From positions 930,001-994,000 of the forward strand of contig NZ_CP110008.1 in assembly GCF_025947285.1 (NCBI RefSeq): 64,000 bases of DNA, given 5' to 3'. Shown here piece after piece: positions 34,679-43,113 of the stretch. The position numbers were made by a program, and so were the translations under genes. The notes below the pieces were generated by a model. The model did no database searches and was not told the origin of the DNA. It saw only the letters and a program-made list of their open reading frames with translations. The DNA comes from Flavobacterium sp. N2820 (GTDB lineage: Bacteria; Bacteroidota; Bacteroidia; Flavobacteriales; Flavobacteriaceae). The first letter of the stretch is position 1; each line of letters begins with the position of its first letter.

Positions 34679-36082
34679 ATGATTAACAAGTACATAAAAT
34701 ATTTTCTACCCCTTTCTATCGTCCTGTTTACCACTTTAACCTCTTGTAAAAAGGTATTTGAAGAAGACAACTATATTGCTTATTTTGGCGGGGAAATATT
34801 AAACCCACAAGATAAGTTTGTGCTTTTCATGAAAGATAATGAAGTAATTGATACGATTTATTTAGACAAAAATAATCGATTCATGCACAAGTTTGATTCT
34901 TTAGCTCCAGGATTATATACTTTTAAACACCATCCTGAGTATCAGTATGTTTATTTTGACAAAAACGACAGTTTAATGGTTCGTGTTAATTCATTTGACT
35001 TTGATAATTCTATAGTTTTTTGTGGAAGAGGCGATGAAAAGAATAATTTTTTAATGGAATTATATCTTAAAAATGAAGCCGATAAATCACTAATGTTTGA
35101 TGTTTTTGATAGAGATGTAAAGCGATTTACAAAAAACATAGATTCAAGTTTTGCCATAAGAAAATCATTTTATCTGAAGAAAAAAGCAGAAATTGGTTGG
35201 GATGAAAATTTTGATCTAATAGCCAAAGCGAGTTTAGATTTTCATCATATTACCAAAAAAGAAATTTATCCCTACGCACACCAATTTAGAACAGGTGAAA
35301 ATATTAGAACCAATCTACCTAAAGATTACTACAATCATAGGAATGAAGTTGATTTTAATAATGCTGTTTTAACAAATTATTCACCATACATAAAGTTTGT
35401 AAGTGTGATGCTTAATAATGTTGCGCTTCAAAATAATAATGAAGATTTAAATGAAAATTCATTAGAAAATAACATTATAAAGTTAAACATTACTGATACT
35501 TTAATCAAAAATGAAAAGGTAAAAAATGTAGTTTTAAATAATGTTGCGATGATGTACTTGTTAGAAGATCAAAACATGTACAACAACCAAAAATTTATTG
35601 AACGTTACTTAGAACTTTCAACTGACACTGAACAAGAAAAAGAAATATCTGAAATTTATAATTCGGTACAAAACTTAAAGGTAGGCAACAAATTACCAAA
35701 AATTGAATTAATTGACAGCAATAATCAGGTTTTTGATTTGCAAAATGCCATAAAAAAACCAACCGTTTTATTCTTTTGGACTACTCCTGCTGAATCACAC
35801 ATTGCTGCATCGCACAAAAAAGTGATGGATTTAAAAGGGAAATATGCAAACTATGATTTTATTGCAATTAACATTAATGATACAGATTCTAAATGGAAAA
35901 ATGCACTAAAAACACACAATTTGAATGCAATTAAAGAATTACATGCTGTTGACTTCGAAGCTATTAGAGAAAAATGGGTAATTACTAAAGTACACCGAGT
36001 AATCATTTTAAATGCCGATGGAACTATTAAAAATGGTTTTGCAAATTTCTTTGATGTCAACTTTGAACAAAACTTAAAATAA
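34679..36082 (+). CDS. Thioredoxin-like lipoprotein without the CxxC motif
   Basis: A 467-residue lipoprotein; the lipobox ends at C23 (TLTSCKK). The first 300 residues are a poorly characterised beta and helical region. The last 150 form a TlpA-like thioredoxin fold (VGNKLPKIELID, then PTVLFFWTTP). The active-site CxxC that should follow the Trp (W367) is replaced by TTPAES, so there is no redox pair. It should be attached to a membrane outside the cytoplasm. Such degenerate folds are seen in Bacteroidota and probably act as binding modules. It stands alone. Confidence 0.85.
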   Translation: MINKYIKYFLPLSIVLFTTLTSCKKVFEEDNYIAYFGGEILNPQDKFVLFMKDNEVIDTIYLDKNNRFMHKFDSLAPGLYTFKHHPEYQYVYFDKNDSLMVRVNSFDFDNSIVFCGRGDEKNNFLMELYLKNEADKSLMFDVFDRDVKRFTKNIDSSFAIRKSFYLKKKAEIGWDENFDLIAKASLDFHHITKKEIYPYAHQFRTGENIRTNLPKDYYNHRNEVDFNNAVLTNYSPYIKFVSVMLNNVALQNNNEDLNENSLENNIIKLNITDTLIKNEKVKNVVLNNVAMMYLLEDQNMYNNQKFIERYLELSTDTEQEKEISEIYNSVQNLKVGNKLPKIELIDSNNQVFDLQNAIKKPTVLFFWTTPAESHIAASHKKVMDLKGKYANYDFIAININDTDSKWKNALKTHNLNAIKELHAVDFEAIREKWVITKVHRVIILNADGTIKNGFANFFDVNFEQNLK

Positions 36083-36110
36083 AAATCAATAATAATTGAT
36101 TCGTTTCACA

Positions 36111-36143
36111 AAAAAAGCGTTCCGAATGGAACGCTTTTTAACT
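36111..36143. terminator. Bidirectional terminator
   Basis: AAAAAGCGTTCC (36112-36123) pairs with GGAACGCTTTTT (36128-36139) over a four-base loop. Serves the lipoprotein and the convergent aldolase gene. Confidence 0.93.
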
Positions 36144-36161
36144 TTATATAAATTGTAGAAA

Positions 36162-36818
36162 TTATTTATTTCCTTTTTCGTAATCTGCAATAAATTGAGC
36201 AATTCCAATATCAGTTAAAGGATGTTTTAATAATCCAGTAATTGATGATAATGGTCCCGTCATAACATCAGCACCAATTTTAGCACAGTTAATCACGTGC
36301 ATAGTATGACGCACAGATGCCGCTAAAATTTGAGTTTCAAATCCGTAGTTGTCATAAATTTGACGAATCTCATCAATTAAATTTAAACCATCTGTAGAAA
36401 CATCATCTAATCTTCCTAGGAAAGGCGAACAATACGTTGCTCCCGCTTTTGCTGCTAATAAAGCTTGTCCAGCAGAGAAAATCAACGTTACATTCGTTTT
36501 AATTCCTTTATCAGAGAAATATTTACATGCTTTTACACCTTCTTTAGTCATCGGTAATTTCACTACGATTTGTTCGTGTAAGTCAGCTAACTCCTCACCT
36601 TCTCTAATCATACCTTCTAAATCCATTGCATTCACTTCTGCACTTACATCACCGTCTACAATGTTACAAATGTCTACATAATGTTTTAGAATATTGTTTT
36701 TTCCTGTAATGCCTTCTTTAGCCATTAACGATGGGTTTGTAGTAACGCCATCTAAAATTCCTAATTCTTGTGCTTCTTTAATTTGCTCTAAATTAGCTGT
36801 GTCAATAAAAAATTTCAT
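36162..36818 (-). CDS. Fructose-6-phosphate aldolase / transaldolase-like protein
   Basis: A 218-residue class I aldolase of the MipB/TalC type. The signatures FIDTANL and DGVTTNPSL are at the N-terminus, and the Schiff-base lysine is K87 (VVKLPMT). The short form of transaldolase lacks the extra helices of the classic enzyme, and length alone cannot tell whether it acts as fructose-6-phosphate aldolase or transaldolase. In flavobacteria this form usually serves the pentose phosphate pathway. Confidence 0.93.
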   Translation of the reverse strand: MKFFIDTANLEQIKEAQELGILDGVTTNPSLMAKEGITGKNNILKHYVDICNIVDGDVSAEVNAMDLEGMIREGEELADLHEQIVVKLPMTKEGVKACKYFSDKGIKTNVTLIFSAGQALLAAKAGATYCSPFLGRLDDVSTDGLNLIDEIRQIYDNYGFETQILAASVRHTMHVINCAKIGADVMTGPLSSITGLLKHPLTDIGIAQFIADYEKGNK

Positions 36819-36894
36819 CTTTTTTAAATTTTAAAGTATTGTGTTGTTTTGAAATGCAAAAGTAAGAAATCAAATTCAGAATAAAATAATAAAA

Positions 36895-36924
36895 TAAAAA
36901 AACCGCCCCATAAAATGAGGCGGC
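36895..36924 (-). terminator. Terminator of the rhodopsin gene
   Basis: CCGCC (36903-36907) pairs with GGCGG (36919-36923) with inner CAT/ATG pairing; a T-run follows on the minus strand. Confidence 0.85.
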
Positions 36925-36947
36925 TAACTAAAAACTAAAAAATAGAA

Positions 36948-37682
36948 CTAAGCCTTTTCGTTTGAAGTTGATTTTACAGCTAAATTGTAAACAACCAACC
37001 CAAAACCGATTTTGTTAATCGCATCAGCAATGTTATACGCTACATCTACACTTCCTTTACCTAGGAAACTAGTGTACCATCCATCAGTTCCTAACATGTA
37101 ACCTAATGGATAAATAGCCCAACCAACTAATACGAACCAACATAAAATTTTGTGAGAAGCTAATACATTTCCACCAGCAGCAGCAGCTAATTTTGATGCT
37201 TCACCTAACCAAATCTCATAAACAATCCAGAAATATGCAACACCAGAAATGAATCCCCATAAAGCTGCTTGATCACTAAAAATTGTTTCTCCAAAATAAC
37301 CTGTAACTAACATAACTATCGATAAGAAAATCATTTTCCACAATAAGCTTTGTTTTGCACCTGCTACTTTTAAAATCAAATAAAACTCTAAACACATTAA
37401 CGGCACAGTTAATACCCAGTCAACATATCTAAAAAATGTTGGTGATTCTTGAAAAGCATTCCAATAATCACGCATGTAAAAATAATGCACAGCTGCAATA
37501 AAAGTAATTAATCCTGATACTAATACTGATGTCCGCCACTTTTTATCAAATTGATTTAATGATAAAAAGAAAAATGCTGAAGCAGCCATCATAGCCATGC
37601 TTCCAATAAAAAATGTAAAACCAACGTAATCGTTTGGTAGCATTTTAGCTACACTTGCAGAAATAAACATAAAATTTGACAT
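36948..37682 (-). CDS. Proteorhodopsin, light-driven proton pump (DTE type)
   Basis: A 244-residue seven-helix protein. Helix C reads RYVDWVLTVPLMCLEF: D88 is the counterion and proton acceptor, T92 and E99 complete the DTE pattern of proton pumps, and H66 is the conserved partner of the acceptor. The retinal Lys is K224 (in NKIGFG). At the site that sets colour (105 in green proteorhodopsin numbering) there is Met96, which is associated with green absorption in flavobacteria. It pumps protons outward in light. It is divergent from blh, which makes retinal, and has its own copy of the 34-bp inverted repeat in the shared gap. Confidence 0.96.
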   Translation of the reverse strand: MSNFMFISASVAKMLPNDYVGFTFFIGSMAMMAASAFFFLSLNQFDKKWRTSVLVSGLITFIAAVHYFYMRDYWNAFQESPTFFRYVDWVLTVPLMCLEFYLILKVAGAKQSLLWKMIFLSIVMLVTGYFGETIFSDQAALWGFISGVAYFWIVYEIWLGEASKLAAAAGGNVLASHKILCWFVLVGWAIYPLGYMLGTDGWYTSFLGKGSVDVAYNIADAINKIGFGLVVYNLAVKSTSNEKA

Positions 37683-37701
37683 AATATTTAGTTTTTATTA
37701 A

Positions 37702-37735
37702 TTTGTTTAAGTAAATTTACTAAACGTTAAACGAA
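37702..37735. promoter_or_regulatory. 34-bp inverted repeat on the rhodopsin side
   Basis: TTTGTTTAA (37702-37710) and TTAAACGAA (37727-37735) with a 16-bp spacer; one mismatch to the perfect copies. It lies 20 bp upstream of the rhodopsin start on that strand, over a TAAATTTA box. Confidence 0.7.
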
Positions 37736-37746
37736 ATAAAAAACAT

Positions 37747-37780
37747 TTTGTTTAATTTTTTATAAAAAATATTAAACAAA
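37747..37780. promoter_or_regulatory. 34-bp inverted repeat on the blh side
   Basis: TTTGTTTAA (37747-37755) and TTAAACAAA (37772-37780), 16-bp spacer, identical arms to the copy at 25134-25167. It ends 6 bp before the blh start, so a bound protein could block transcription or translation initiation. Confidence 0.75.
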
Positions 37781-37786
37781 AAAAAT

Positions 37787-38671
37787 ATGAAAATGTACAA
37801 AGTCCAGAAAATAACAGTCATAGCAAGCTTTTTAGGGCTTTGGCTAACTTCTTATTTATCAGATAAGAATCAGTTGGTTTTGGGATTTATCTTGATTTTT
37901 ACCTTTGGAATTTTACATGGAGCAAACGATTTAGTATTGATTAGTCAACTTGAAAATAGAAAAAAGCAAAGCTTTTTTAAAATATTAATTAGTTACATTG
38001 CAATAGTATTAATTTCTGCACTGCTTTTTACAAAAATTCCGATTGTAGCTTTAACCTTATTTATATTAGTTAGTGCTTATCACTTTGGGGAACAACATTG
38101 GCAAGACATAGAAAAAAACGGGAATAAAATAATTACCAAAATATTTCAATTTAATTATGGTTTAATCATCTTATTGTTATTGTTCATCTTCAACAAAAAA
38201 GAAGTTATAGAAATTGTTTTTAAGATTACAACAGTTTCAATTGCTGAAAAAACAATAAGTATTGCGTTTTTTATAGTATTACTATTGTTTTTAATTAACA
38301 CCTATATATTGTATAAGAAATCAGAAACTTTTAAAAACATTATAATTGAACAACTTTTTTACTTGGTGTTGCTCTGCTTAATATTTAAAGTTTCTAGTTT
38401 AATATGGGGATTTACAATATACTTTATATTTTGGCACAGCATACCTTCTCTAAATGATCAAATCCGCTTTTTATATGGTAAATATTCGTTTACAAATTTT
38501 AAGAAATACTTTAAATCTGCTTTTTTGTATTGGATAATTTCTTTAGTGGGAATAAGTATACTCTATTTCATCTCTAAAGACCTGATTATTTTTGATGCTT
38601 TGTTCTTTTCATTTTTAGCATCAATTACATTTCCACACGCAATTGTAATTTTAAAGATGTATAAAAAATAA
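37787..38671 (+). CDS. blh: Brp/Blh-family beta-carotene 15,15'-dioxygenase
   Basis: A 294-residue membrane protein with about seven to eight helices. The conserved His residues that hold iron appear in GILHGANDL, SAYHFGEQHW, FWHSIPS and ITFPHAIV, the four-block pattern of the family. It splits beta-carotene into two retinal molecules for the divergent rhodopsin. No carotenoid synthesis genes are in the window, so the substrate must come from elsewhere. A 34-bp inverted repeat sits immediately upstream. Confidence 0.93.
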   Translation: MKMYKVQKITVIASFLGLWLTSYLSDKNQLVLGFILIFTFGILHGANDLVLISQLENRKKQSFFKILISYIAIVLISALLFTKIPIVALTLFILVSAYHFGEQHWQDIEKNGNKIITKIFQFNYGLIILLLLFIFNKKEVIEIVFKITTVSIAEKTISIAFFIVLLLFLINTYILYKKSETFKNIIIEQLFYLVLLCLIFKVSSLIWGFTIYFIFWHSIPSLNDQIRFLYGKYSFTNFKKYFKSAFLYWIISLVGISILYFISKDLIIFDALFFSFLASITFPHAIVILKMYKK

Positions 38672-38672
38672 T

Positions 38673-39476
38673 CTACAACTTATAGTGATTCATTAACATT
38701 TTTTCATAAACTGTATCAGGCAATATGCGTTTTAAAACAATAGAAAACTTTTGCATAAAGGCTCCGACTTTATAATGTACTTTTGGTTTATCAGTTTGAA
38801 TGATAGCGAAAATTGCTTCTGCCATTTCGTTTGGATTACTACCGCTGTCAACGTGTGAATCCATTTCTTTTAAGGTATTTCCGTAAGGGACTTCATAAGC
38901 CGAACCTTTCACCACTGGTGCATGATAACGTCCTGCTGCAATATTAGTAGCGAAATCACCTGGAGCTACATTGGTAATTTGGATTCCGAACGATTTTACT
39001 TCCATTCGTAAGGCTTCGGTAATTAATTCTAAAGCGCCTTTTGAAGCCGAATAAATCCCACGATAAGGCAATCCCATATAACCTGCAATCGAGGTAATAT
39101 TAATGATTAAACCCGATTTTTGTTCTCGCATTTGGGGTAAAACTGCTTTCATCACTTCAATTGGTCCAAATAAATTCGTTTCAAAATTATTTCGGATTTC
39201 TTCGGTTGGGATTTCTTCAATTGGACCTGTAATTCCTACTCCAGCATTATTAATAACAATATCTAGTCGTCCAGATTTATGAATAACTTCAGCCACGCAA
39301 TTCACAATACTTTGTTTATCGCGAACATCCAAAGCTACTAATGGAAATATTGAATTCGTAATTTTTTCAGGATTTCGGCTTGTGCCATACACTACAAAAC
39401 CTTTTTGATGTAAATACGCGCCAATTGATTTTCCAATTCCTGATGAACCACCTGTAATTAATACTACTTTACTCAT
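38673..39476 (-). CDS. SDR family oxidoreductase
   Basis: A 267-residue short-chain dehydrogenase with all usual motifs: TGGSSGIG (7-14), NNAGVGI, the active-site Ser in INITSIAGY, and YSASK with Tyr and Lys intact. This contrasts with the degenerate SDR at 25706. Substrate unknown. It converges with blh, with one base between the stops. Confidence 0.9.
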   Translation of the reverse strand: MSKVVLITGGSSGIGKSIGAYLHQKGFVVYGTSRNPEKITNSIFPLVALDVRDKQSIVNCVAEVIHKSGRLDIVINNAGVGITGPIEEIPTEEIRNNFETNLFGPIEVMKAVLPQMREQKSGLIINITSIAGYMGLPYRGIYSASKGALELITEALRMEVKSFGIQITNVAPGDFATNIAAGRYHAPVVKGSAYEVPYGNTLKEMDSHVDSGSNPNEMAEAIFAIIQTDKPKVHYKVGAFMQKFSIVLKRILPDTVYEKMLMNHYKL

Positions 39477-39513
39477 TTTAATGTGAATTATGTTGCGAAA
39501 ATACGGCTTTATA

Positions 39514-40512
39514 TTATTTCAAGGAAATTCCTAACCCAACTTTATCTGAAAGCAATACTTTTCCTTTTTCGATGGTACTTCCAAAAGCAATGTCGTTAGC
39601 AATTAAGTTTGCGCCATCTAAGTCCACATAATCCACTAAAGGAACCAAAACGGCTCCAGCTGAAATTCCTACAGTAGATTCGGTCATGCAACCTATCATG
39701 ATTTTGAAATCGTTTGCTCGTGCATCTTTGATTAGTTCTAAAGCGGGAGTTAATCCGCCTGTTTTAACCAATTTGATGTTGATGGTTTTATAATGCGATT
39801 TTAAATCGGAAAGATGGGTTTGTTCTTGGCAATCTTCATCGGCCATCCAATTCGCAAATTTGAAAGCATTCAAATGACTGTAATTTGAAATTCCGGTTTT
39901 CATGGGTTGCTCAATATAAGTAAATTGGGCTGACAACGGATTTTCTTCTAATTGTTGACATTCGGAAATAGAAAAACTTCCGTTAGCATCTAAAGCGATT
40001 TCTTTTTCACATTTTAGTAATAAATCCAATGCTTTTTCATCAAAATGATTCCATTTAACTTTGAATTTATTCCAATCTGACTTTTCAATTTTTTGCAATT
40101 GTTCTTCAATTGGTGCAACACTTATGGTGATAGAAGATTCTGGTAATTTTTTTACTTCAATCAAATTCAATTCTAAGAAACTCTTGTTTTCTAACTTTCC
40201 GAATAAATCCCAATACGCACAATCTAAAGCCGAACGCAAAAAAGAATGCAATTGTAAACTTTCTAAAAAAGCATAAAATTCGATAGGATGATTTATGGAT
40301 TGTTTTTGGATTTGGGCTTGGATTTGGGCTAATTTCCGAATGAAATCCGCAAGATTAATTCCGTAGTAATCAATCGCAGTGCATTCGCCATAACCTATTT
40401 TACCATTTTTGGAAAGCGAAATAATTAAGGCTTCTCTAAATGTATAATTTCCATAACTAATTGAAAACGTTTCTTTTAGTTGTAAGCGAACAATTTGCCA
40501 GGTAATTTGCAT
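39514..40512 (-). CDS. Dipeptide epimerase (enolase superfamily, L-Ala-D/L-Glu type)
   Basis: A 332-residue enzyme of the muconate-lactonising subgroup. The ATG at 40512 (MQITWQIVRLQLKETF) is preferred; the longer frame adds 33 residues from non-conserved DNA that runs into the SRP RNA region. Features: catalytic lysine in KVKW, metal ligands in ALDANG, the second Lys in INIKLVKTGG, and near the end IGCMTES and DLDGANLI, the signature of dipeptide epimerases. These enzymes recycle peptidoglycan dipeptides. It lies downstream of the SRP RNA. Confidence 0.88.
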   Translation of the reverse strand: MQITWQIVRLQLKETFSISYGNYTFREALIISLSKNGKIGYGECTAIDYYGINLADFIRKLAQIQAQIQKQSINHPIEFYAFLESLQLHSFLRSALDCAYWDLFGKLENKSFLELNLIEVKKLPESSITISVAPIEEQLQKIEKSDWNKFKVKWNHFDEKALDLLLKCEKEIALDANGSFSISECQQLEENPLSAQFTYIEQPMKTGISNYSHLNAFKFANWMADEDCQEQTHLSDLKSHYKTINIKLVKTGGLTPALELIKDARANDFKIMIGCMTESTVGISAGAVLVPLVDYVDLDGANLIANDIAFGSTIEKGKVLLSDKVGLGISLK

Positions 40513-40606
40513 AGGAATTAGAATTGATGTAAAAATAAAAAATCTCCGCAAAGGGAGATCATAATTATTGGAAAGATTACTTCGTTCCTCGTAAAAACAA
40601 AAAAAT

Positions 40607-40700
40607 GGCAAGCGACCTACATCGCACCGCTACGACCACATACCTTTGCTGTGTTCCCACCCTGGAGGAGTCTGCAGGAGCTGGTCGTGTAGGACTTGCC
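40607..40700 (-). ncRNA. ffs: Signal recognition particle RNA (small bacterial type)
   Basis: Read on the minus strand, GGCAAGTCC at 40700 pairs with the 3' end GCTTGCC at 40607, forming the closing stem. The apical part contains the conserved Ffh-binding elements: GGGTGGGAACACAGCAAAGG, flanked by a CTCC/GGAG-type stem. The RNA is about 94 nt and is followed by a T-rich run. The promoter upstream is a perfect consensus. It forms the core of the protein targeting particle with Ffh. Confidence 0.93.
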
Positions 40701-40704
40701 GGTG

Positions 40705-40734
40705 CAAATATACAACCTTTTTATATTTTTGCAA
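40705..40734 (-). promoter_or_regulatory. Promoter of the SRP RNA (TTG-N19-TATATTTG)
   Basis: Minus strand: TTG at 40734-40732, TATATTTG at 40712-40705, spacer exactly 19. The mature RNA begins about 5 bp after the box. Confidence 0.85.
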
Positions 40735-40739
40735 GTCAA

Positions 40740-40769
40740 TTGTGAGTATAAAAAATCATTGTATATTTA
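40740..40769 (+). promoter_or_regulatory. Promoter of the glutaminyl cyclase gene (TTG-N19-TATATTTA)
   Basis: TTG at 40740-40742 and TATATTTA at 40762-40769, spacer exactly 19. It is back to back with the SRP RNA promoter. Confidence 0.7.
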
Positions 40770-40789
40770 CGGTATTAAATATTTCAACC

Positions 40790-41833
40790 ATGTTAAAAGT
40801 TAAGCTATTCGCTTTCATTGTATTAGGTGTTATTTCAACTTCATGTAAAGATGATGAAAATGCATTAAAAAATTTATTTTCGTTAGAAAATTCTACCATA
40901 AAACCGATTCTTAAGTTAGAAGAAAGCATCGATTTGGTACTCCAAAACAAAGAAAACAAAACAATAGATTCTGTTATTTACTACATTAACGAAGTTAAAA
41001 TTGGTTCCGTAAAAGGAAATGAAAAACTTCTTTTTGCGTTGAAAAATCAAAAATTAGGGAATCAAACGATTAAAGCATTGGTATATTTTGAAGGACAAAA
41101 CATTGATTTAGTTTCTGGATTCTCCATTTATGCAAGTACAGAACCAAAGATTTTGAATTATAAAATTGTGAATACTTATCCACACGATATCAATGCCTAC
41201 ACACAAGGGTTTGAGTTCTACAATGGGGTTTTATTAGAAGGAACAGGACAATATCGAGAATCTACTTTAAGAAAAACGGATTATAAAACTGGAAAAGTTA
41301 TTGAACAAATTAAATTAGAGGACAAGTATTTTGGCGAAGGAATTACCGTTTTGAAAGACAAAATTTACCAATTGACTTGGCAAGAAAAAACAGGTTTTGT
41401 ATATGATGCGAAAACCTTCAAATTAGAAAAAACTTTTTCGTTTGAAACCGAAGGTTGGGGAATTACCAATGATGGTGAAAAATTATATATGAGTGATGGA
41501 ACTGAAAAAATCTACATTTTAAATCCAGAGTCATTAAAAGTAGAAGATTTTATCAATGTATATACGAGTGGTTCAAAAATTGATTCGATCAATGAAATGG
41601 AATGGATTAATGGGAAAATTTGGGCAAACATTTACCAAAAAGATGTCATAGCAATCATAAACCCAAAAACAGGAACCGTAGAACATGTGATTAATTGTTC
41701 TGAATTGAAAAGTAAAGTGACACAACATCCTGAAATTGATGCTTTTAATGGAATTGCATACAACCCAACAACCAAAACCTATTTTGTAACAGGTAAAAAT
41801 TGGGATAAAACATTTGAATTGACGATTGAGTAG
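40790..41833 (+). CDS. Glutaminyl-peptide cyclotransferase, lipoprotein
   Basis: A 347-residue protein. The ATG at 40790 gives a lipoprotein signal with lipobox Cys in ISTSCKDDE; a longer frame from 40646 would run through the SRP RNA promoter and RNA and is rejected. After a beta domain of about 100 residues comes the five-bladed beta-propeller of the plant-type glutamine cyclase: YTQGFEFYNG, the LTWQEKTGFVYD stretch, EGWGITNDG and MEWINGKIWANIY. It converts N-terminal Gln to pyroglutamate on exported proteins. The next gene starts inside its stop. Confidence 0.93.
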   Translation: MLKVKLFAFIVLGVISTSCKDDENALKNLFSLENSTIKPILKLEESIDLVLQNKENKTIDSVIYYINEVKIGSVKGNEKLLFALKNQKLGNQTIKALVYFEGQNIDLVSGFSIYASTEPKILNYKIVNTYPHDINAYTQGFEFYNGVLLEGTGQYRESTLRKTDYKTGKVIEQIKLEDKYFGEGITVLKDKIYQLTWQEKTGFVYDAKTFKLEKTFSFETEGWGITNDGEKLYMSDGTEKIYILNPESLKVEDFINVYTSGSKIDSINEMEWINGKIWANIYQKDVIAIINPKTGTVEHVINCSELKSKVTQHPEIDAFNGIAYNPTTKTYFVTGKNWDKTFELTIE

Positions 41834-42512
41834 AAAAGTTAATATATCGATTCCTAAGCCTTGCCATGAAAATTGGGAAGCAATGACTCCTGAAGACAAA
41901 GGAAGATTTTGCAGCGTTTGTACGAAAACTGTTTTTGATTTTACTAAAGCATCTGACAAGGAAATAATTGAGCAATTAAATAAAGATGCAACTACTTGTG
42001 GTAGACTTTATAACAATCAATTAAATCGAAATTTAATTGTTTCAAAACAAAAATCGAGCTATTGGTTAATTGCAACAGCAACAATAATTGGGTTTTTAGG
42101 ATTAGGAAATGAGGTTGCCTATTCCCAAGTCAAACAAGACACTATTCAAACTGAACAAAAAGAAGATTTAATTTTAGGAAAAGTTCTTATTCCACAAAAA
42201 CGAATTATAAAAGGTGTTGTTTCAGATGATTTAGGACCTGTTCCAGGAGCAAATGTTGTAGTAAAAAATTCTGGAAAAAGCACCACAACTGATTATGATG
42301 GAAACTATAGTATAGAAGCTGAAATTGGTGATGAAATAGTATTTTCTTTTGCTAGTTCAGTTGAAAAAGTAATTATAACTGACAAACAATCTAATTATAA
42401 TGTTGTTTTAAAAGTTGTTGAAATTGGACAAACGGTAATTATTACAGGAGGAATCAAAAGAAGAACCTTTTTAGGAAGACAATTTCAAAAAATAAGAAAT
42501 TGGTTTCGATAA
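41826..42512 (+). CDS. Cysteine-motif protein with carboxypeptidase-like regulatory domain
   Basis: A 228-residue protein starting at a TTG (41826) that overlaps the upstream stop by 8 bp. The first 60 residues carry a motif seen in many Bacteroidota proteins: CHENWEAM, then GRFCSVC and TTCG (C13, C29, C32, C58), possibly a small metal site. A membrane helix follows (about 78-97), and residues 125-200 form a CarboxypepD_reg-like beta sandwich (GVVSDDLGPVPGANV, TTDYDGNYSIE). The TTG start is chosen because the conserved opening IPKPCHENW would be lost from any later ATG. Role unknown, with a membrane-anchored, outward beta domain. Confidence 0.8.
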   Translation: MSRKVNISIPKPCHENWEAMTPEDKGRFCSVCTKTVFDFTKASDKEIIEQLNKDATTCGRLYNNQLNRNLIVSKQKSSYWLIATATIIGFLGLGNEVAYSQVKQDTIQTEQKEDLILGKVLIPQKRIIKGVVSDDLGPVPGANVVVKNSGKSTTTDYDGNYSIEAEIGDEIVFSFASSVEKVIITDKQSNYNVVLKVVEIGQTVIITGGIKRRTFLGRQFQKIRNWFR

Positions 42513-42523
42513 TCTAATATCAT

Positions 42524-42553
42524 AAAAAAGCCTCATTTCTGAGGCTTTTTTTT
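42524..42553. terminator. Bidirectional terminator
   Basis: AAGCCTCA pairs with TGAGGCTT over a short loop, with A-run before and T-run after. Confidence 0.9.
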
Positions 42554-42557
42554 ATTT

Positions 42558-43028
42558 TTAAATGGTACTTGAAATAATCTCTTGCCATTTTTTAGCAATT
42601 CTAAATTCTTCTCCTATAATGAAATTTAGAGCATCTACATGAAAGAAAACTAAACTAATTTCTTTATGATTGTTCAGTGTTAAATGCAAAGCTAATTTAT
42701 TGATTTCATGACTATTTTTAGGCACATTTCCGTGTTTATCTAGCTGCACTAAAGAACATTTTTTTACTTCTTTTAAGTCAACAACTTCATTTACTTGAGC
42801 ATCTTCACCTTTTCTAAAGTAAGCTAACATATTGCCTTTTAATCCAATTCCTGAGTTATTTGACCAAAAATCAGTTTCGGAAAATTTGGTGTTTTTATCA
42901 TTGGACAATTCGTTTAAGGTGCTTAATAATTGATTTTTTCTTTTTTTAACATTATTATTAATAATATAAATAGGAACTAATATTAGTAATAAAAATACAA
43001 TTCCAATAATCGTGTTTATGGTATCCAT
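42558..43028 (-). CDS. Hypothetical protein with one membrane helix, 156 residues
   Basis: An N-terminal membrane helix (about residues 5-24) is followed by a basic stretch and a soluble alpha-beta domain of about 120 residues. No known motif was recognised. The bidirectional terminator right after the stop supports a real gene. The upstream gap has no clear -7 box. Confidence 0.65.
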   Translation of the reverse strand: MDTINTIIGIVFLLLILVPIYIINNNVKKRKNQLLSTLNELSNDKNTKFSETDFWSNNSGIGLKGNMLAYFRKGEDAQVNEVVDLKEVKKCSLVQLDKHGNVPKNSHEINKLALHLTLNNHKEISLVFFHVDALNFIIGEEFRIAKKWQEIISSTI

Positions 43029-43113
43029 TTTATAAATTTATTTTAAATTGAGTGTATAATAAAACTTCCCAAGTATAGTATTACTTGAGATTAACTAAAA
43101 AATAAAATAAATT

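Noticed and set aside
40646..40789. N-terminal extension of the glutaminyl cyclase gene
   Set aside because: It would pass through the SRP RNA and both promoters, and would put 48 residues before a normal lipoprotein signal.
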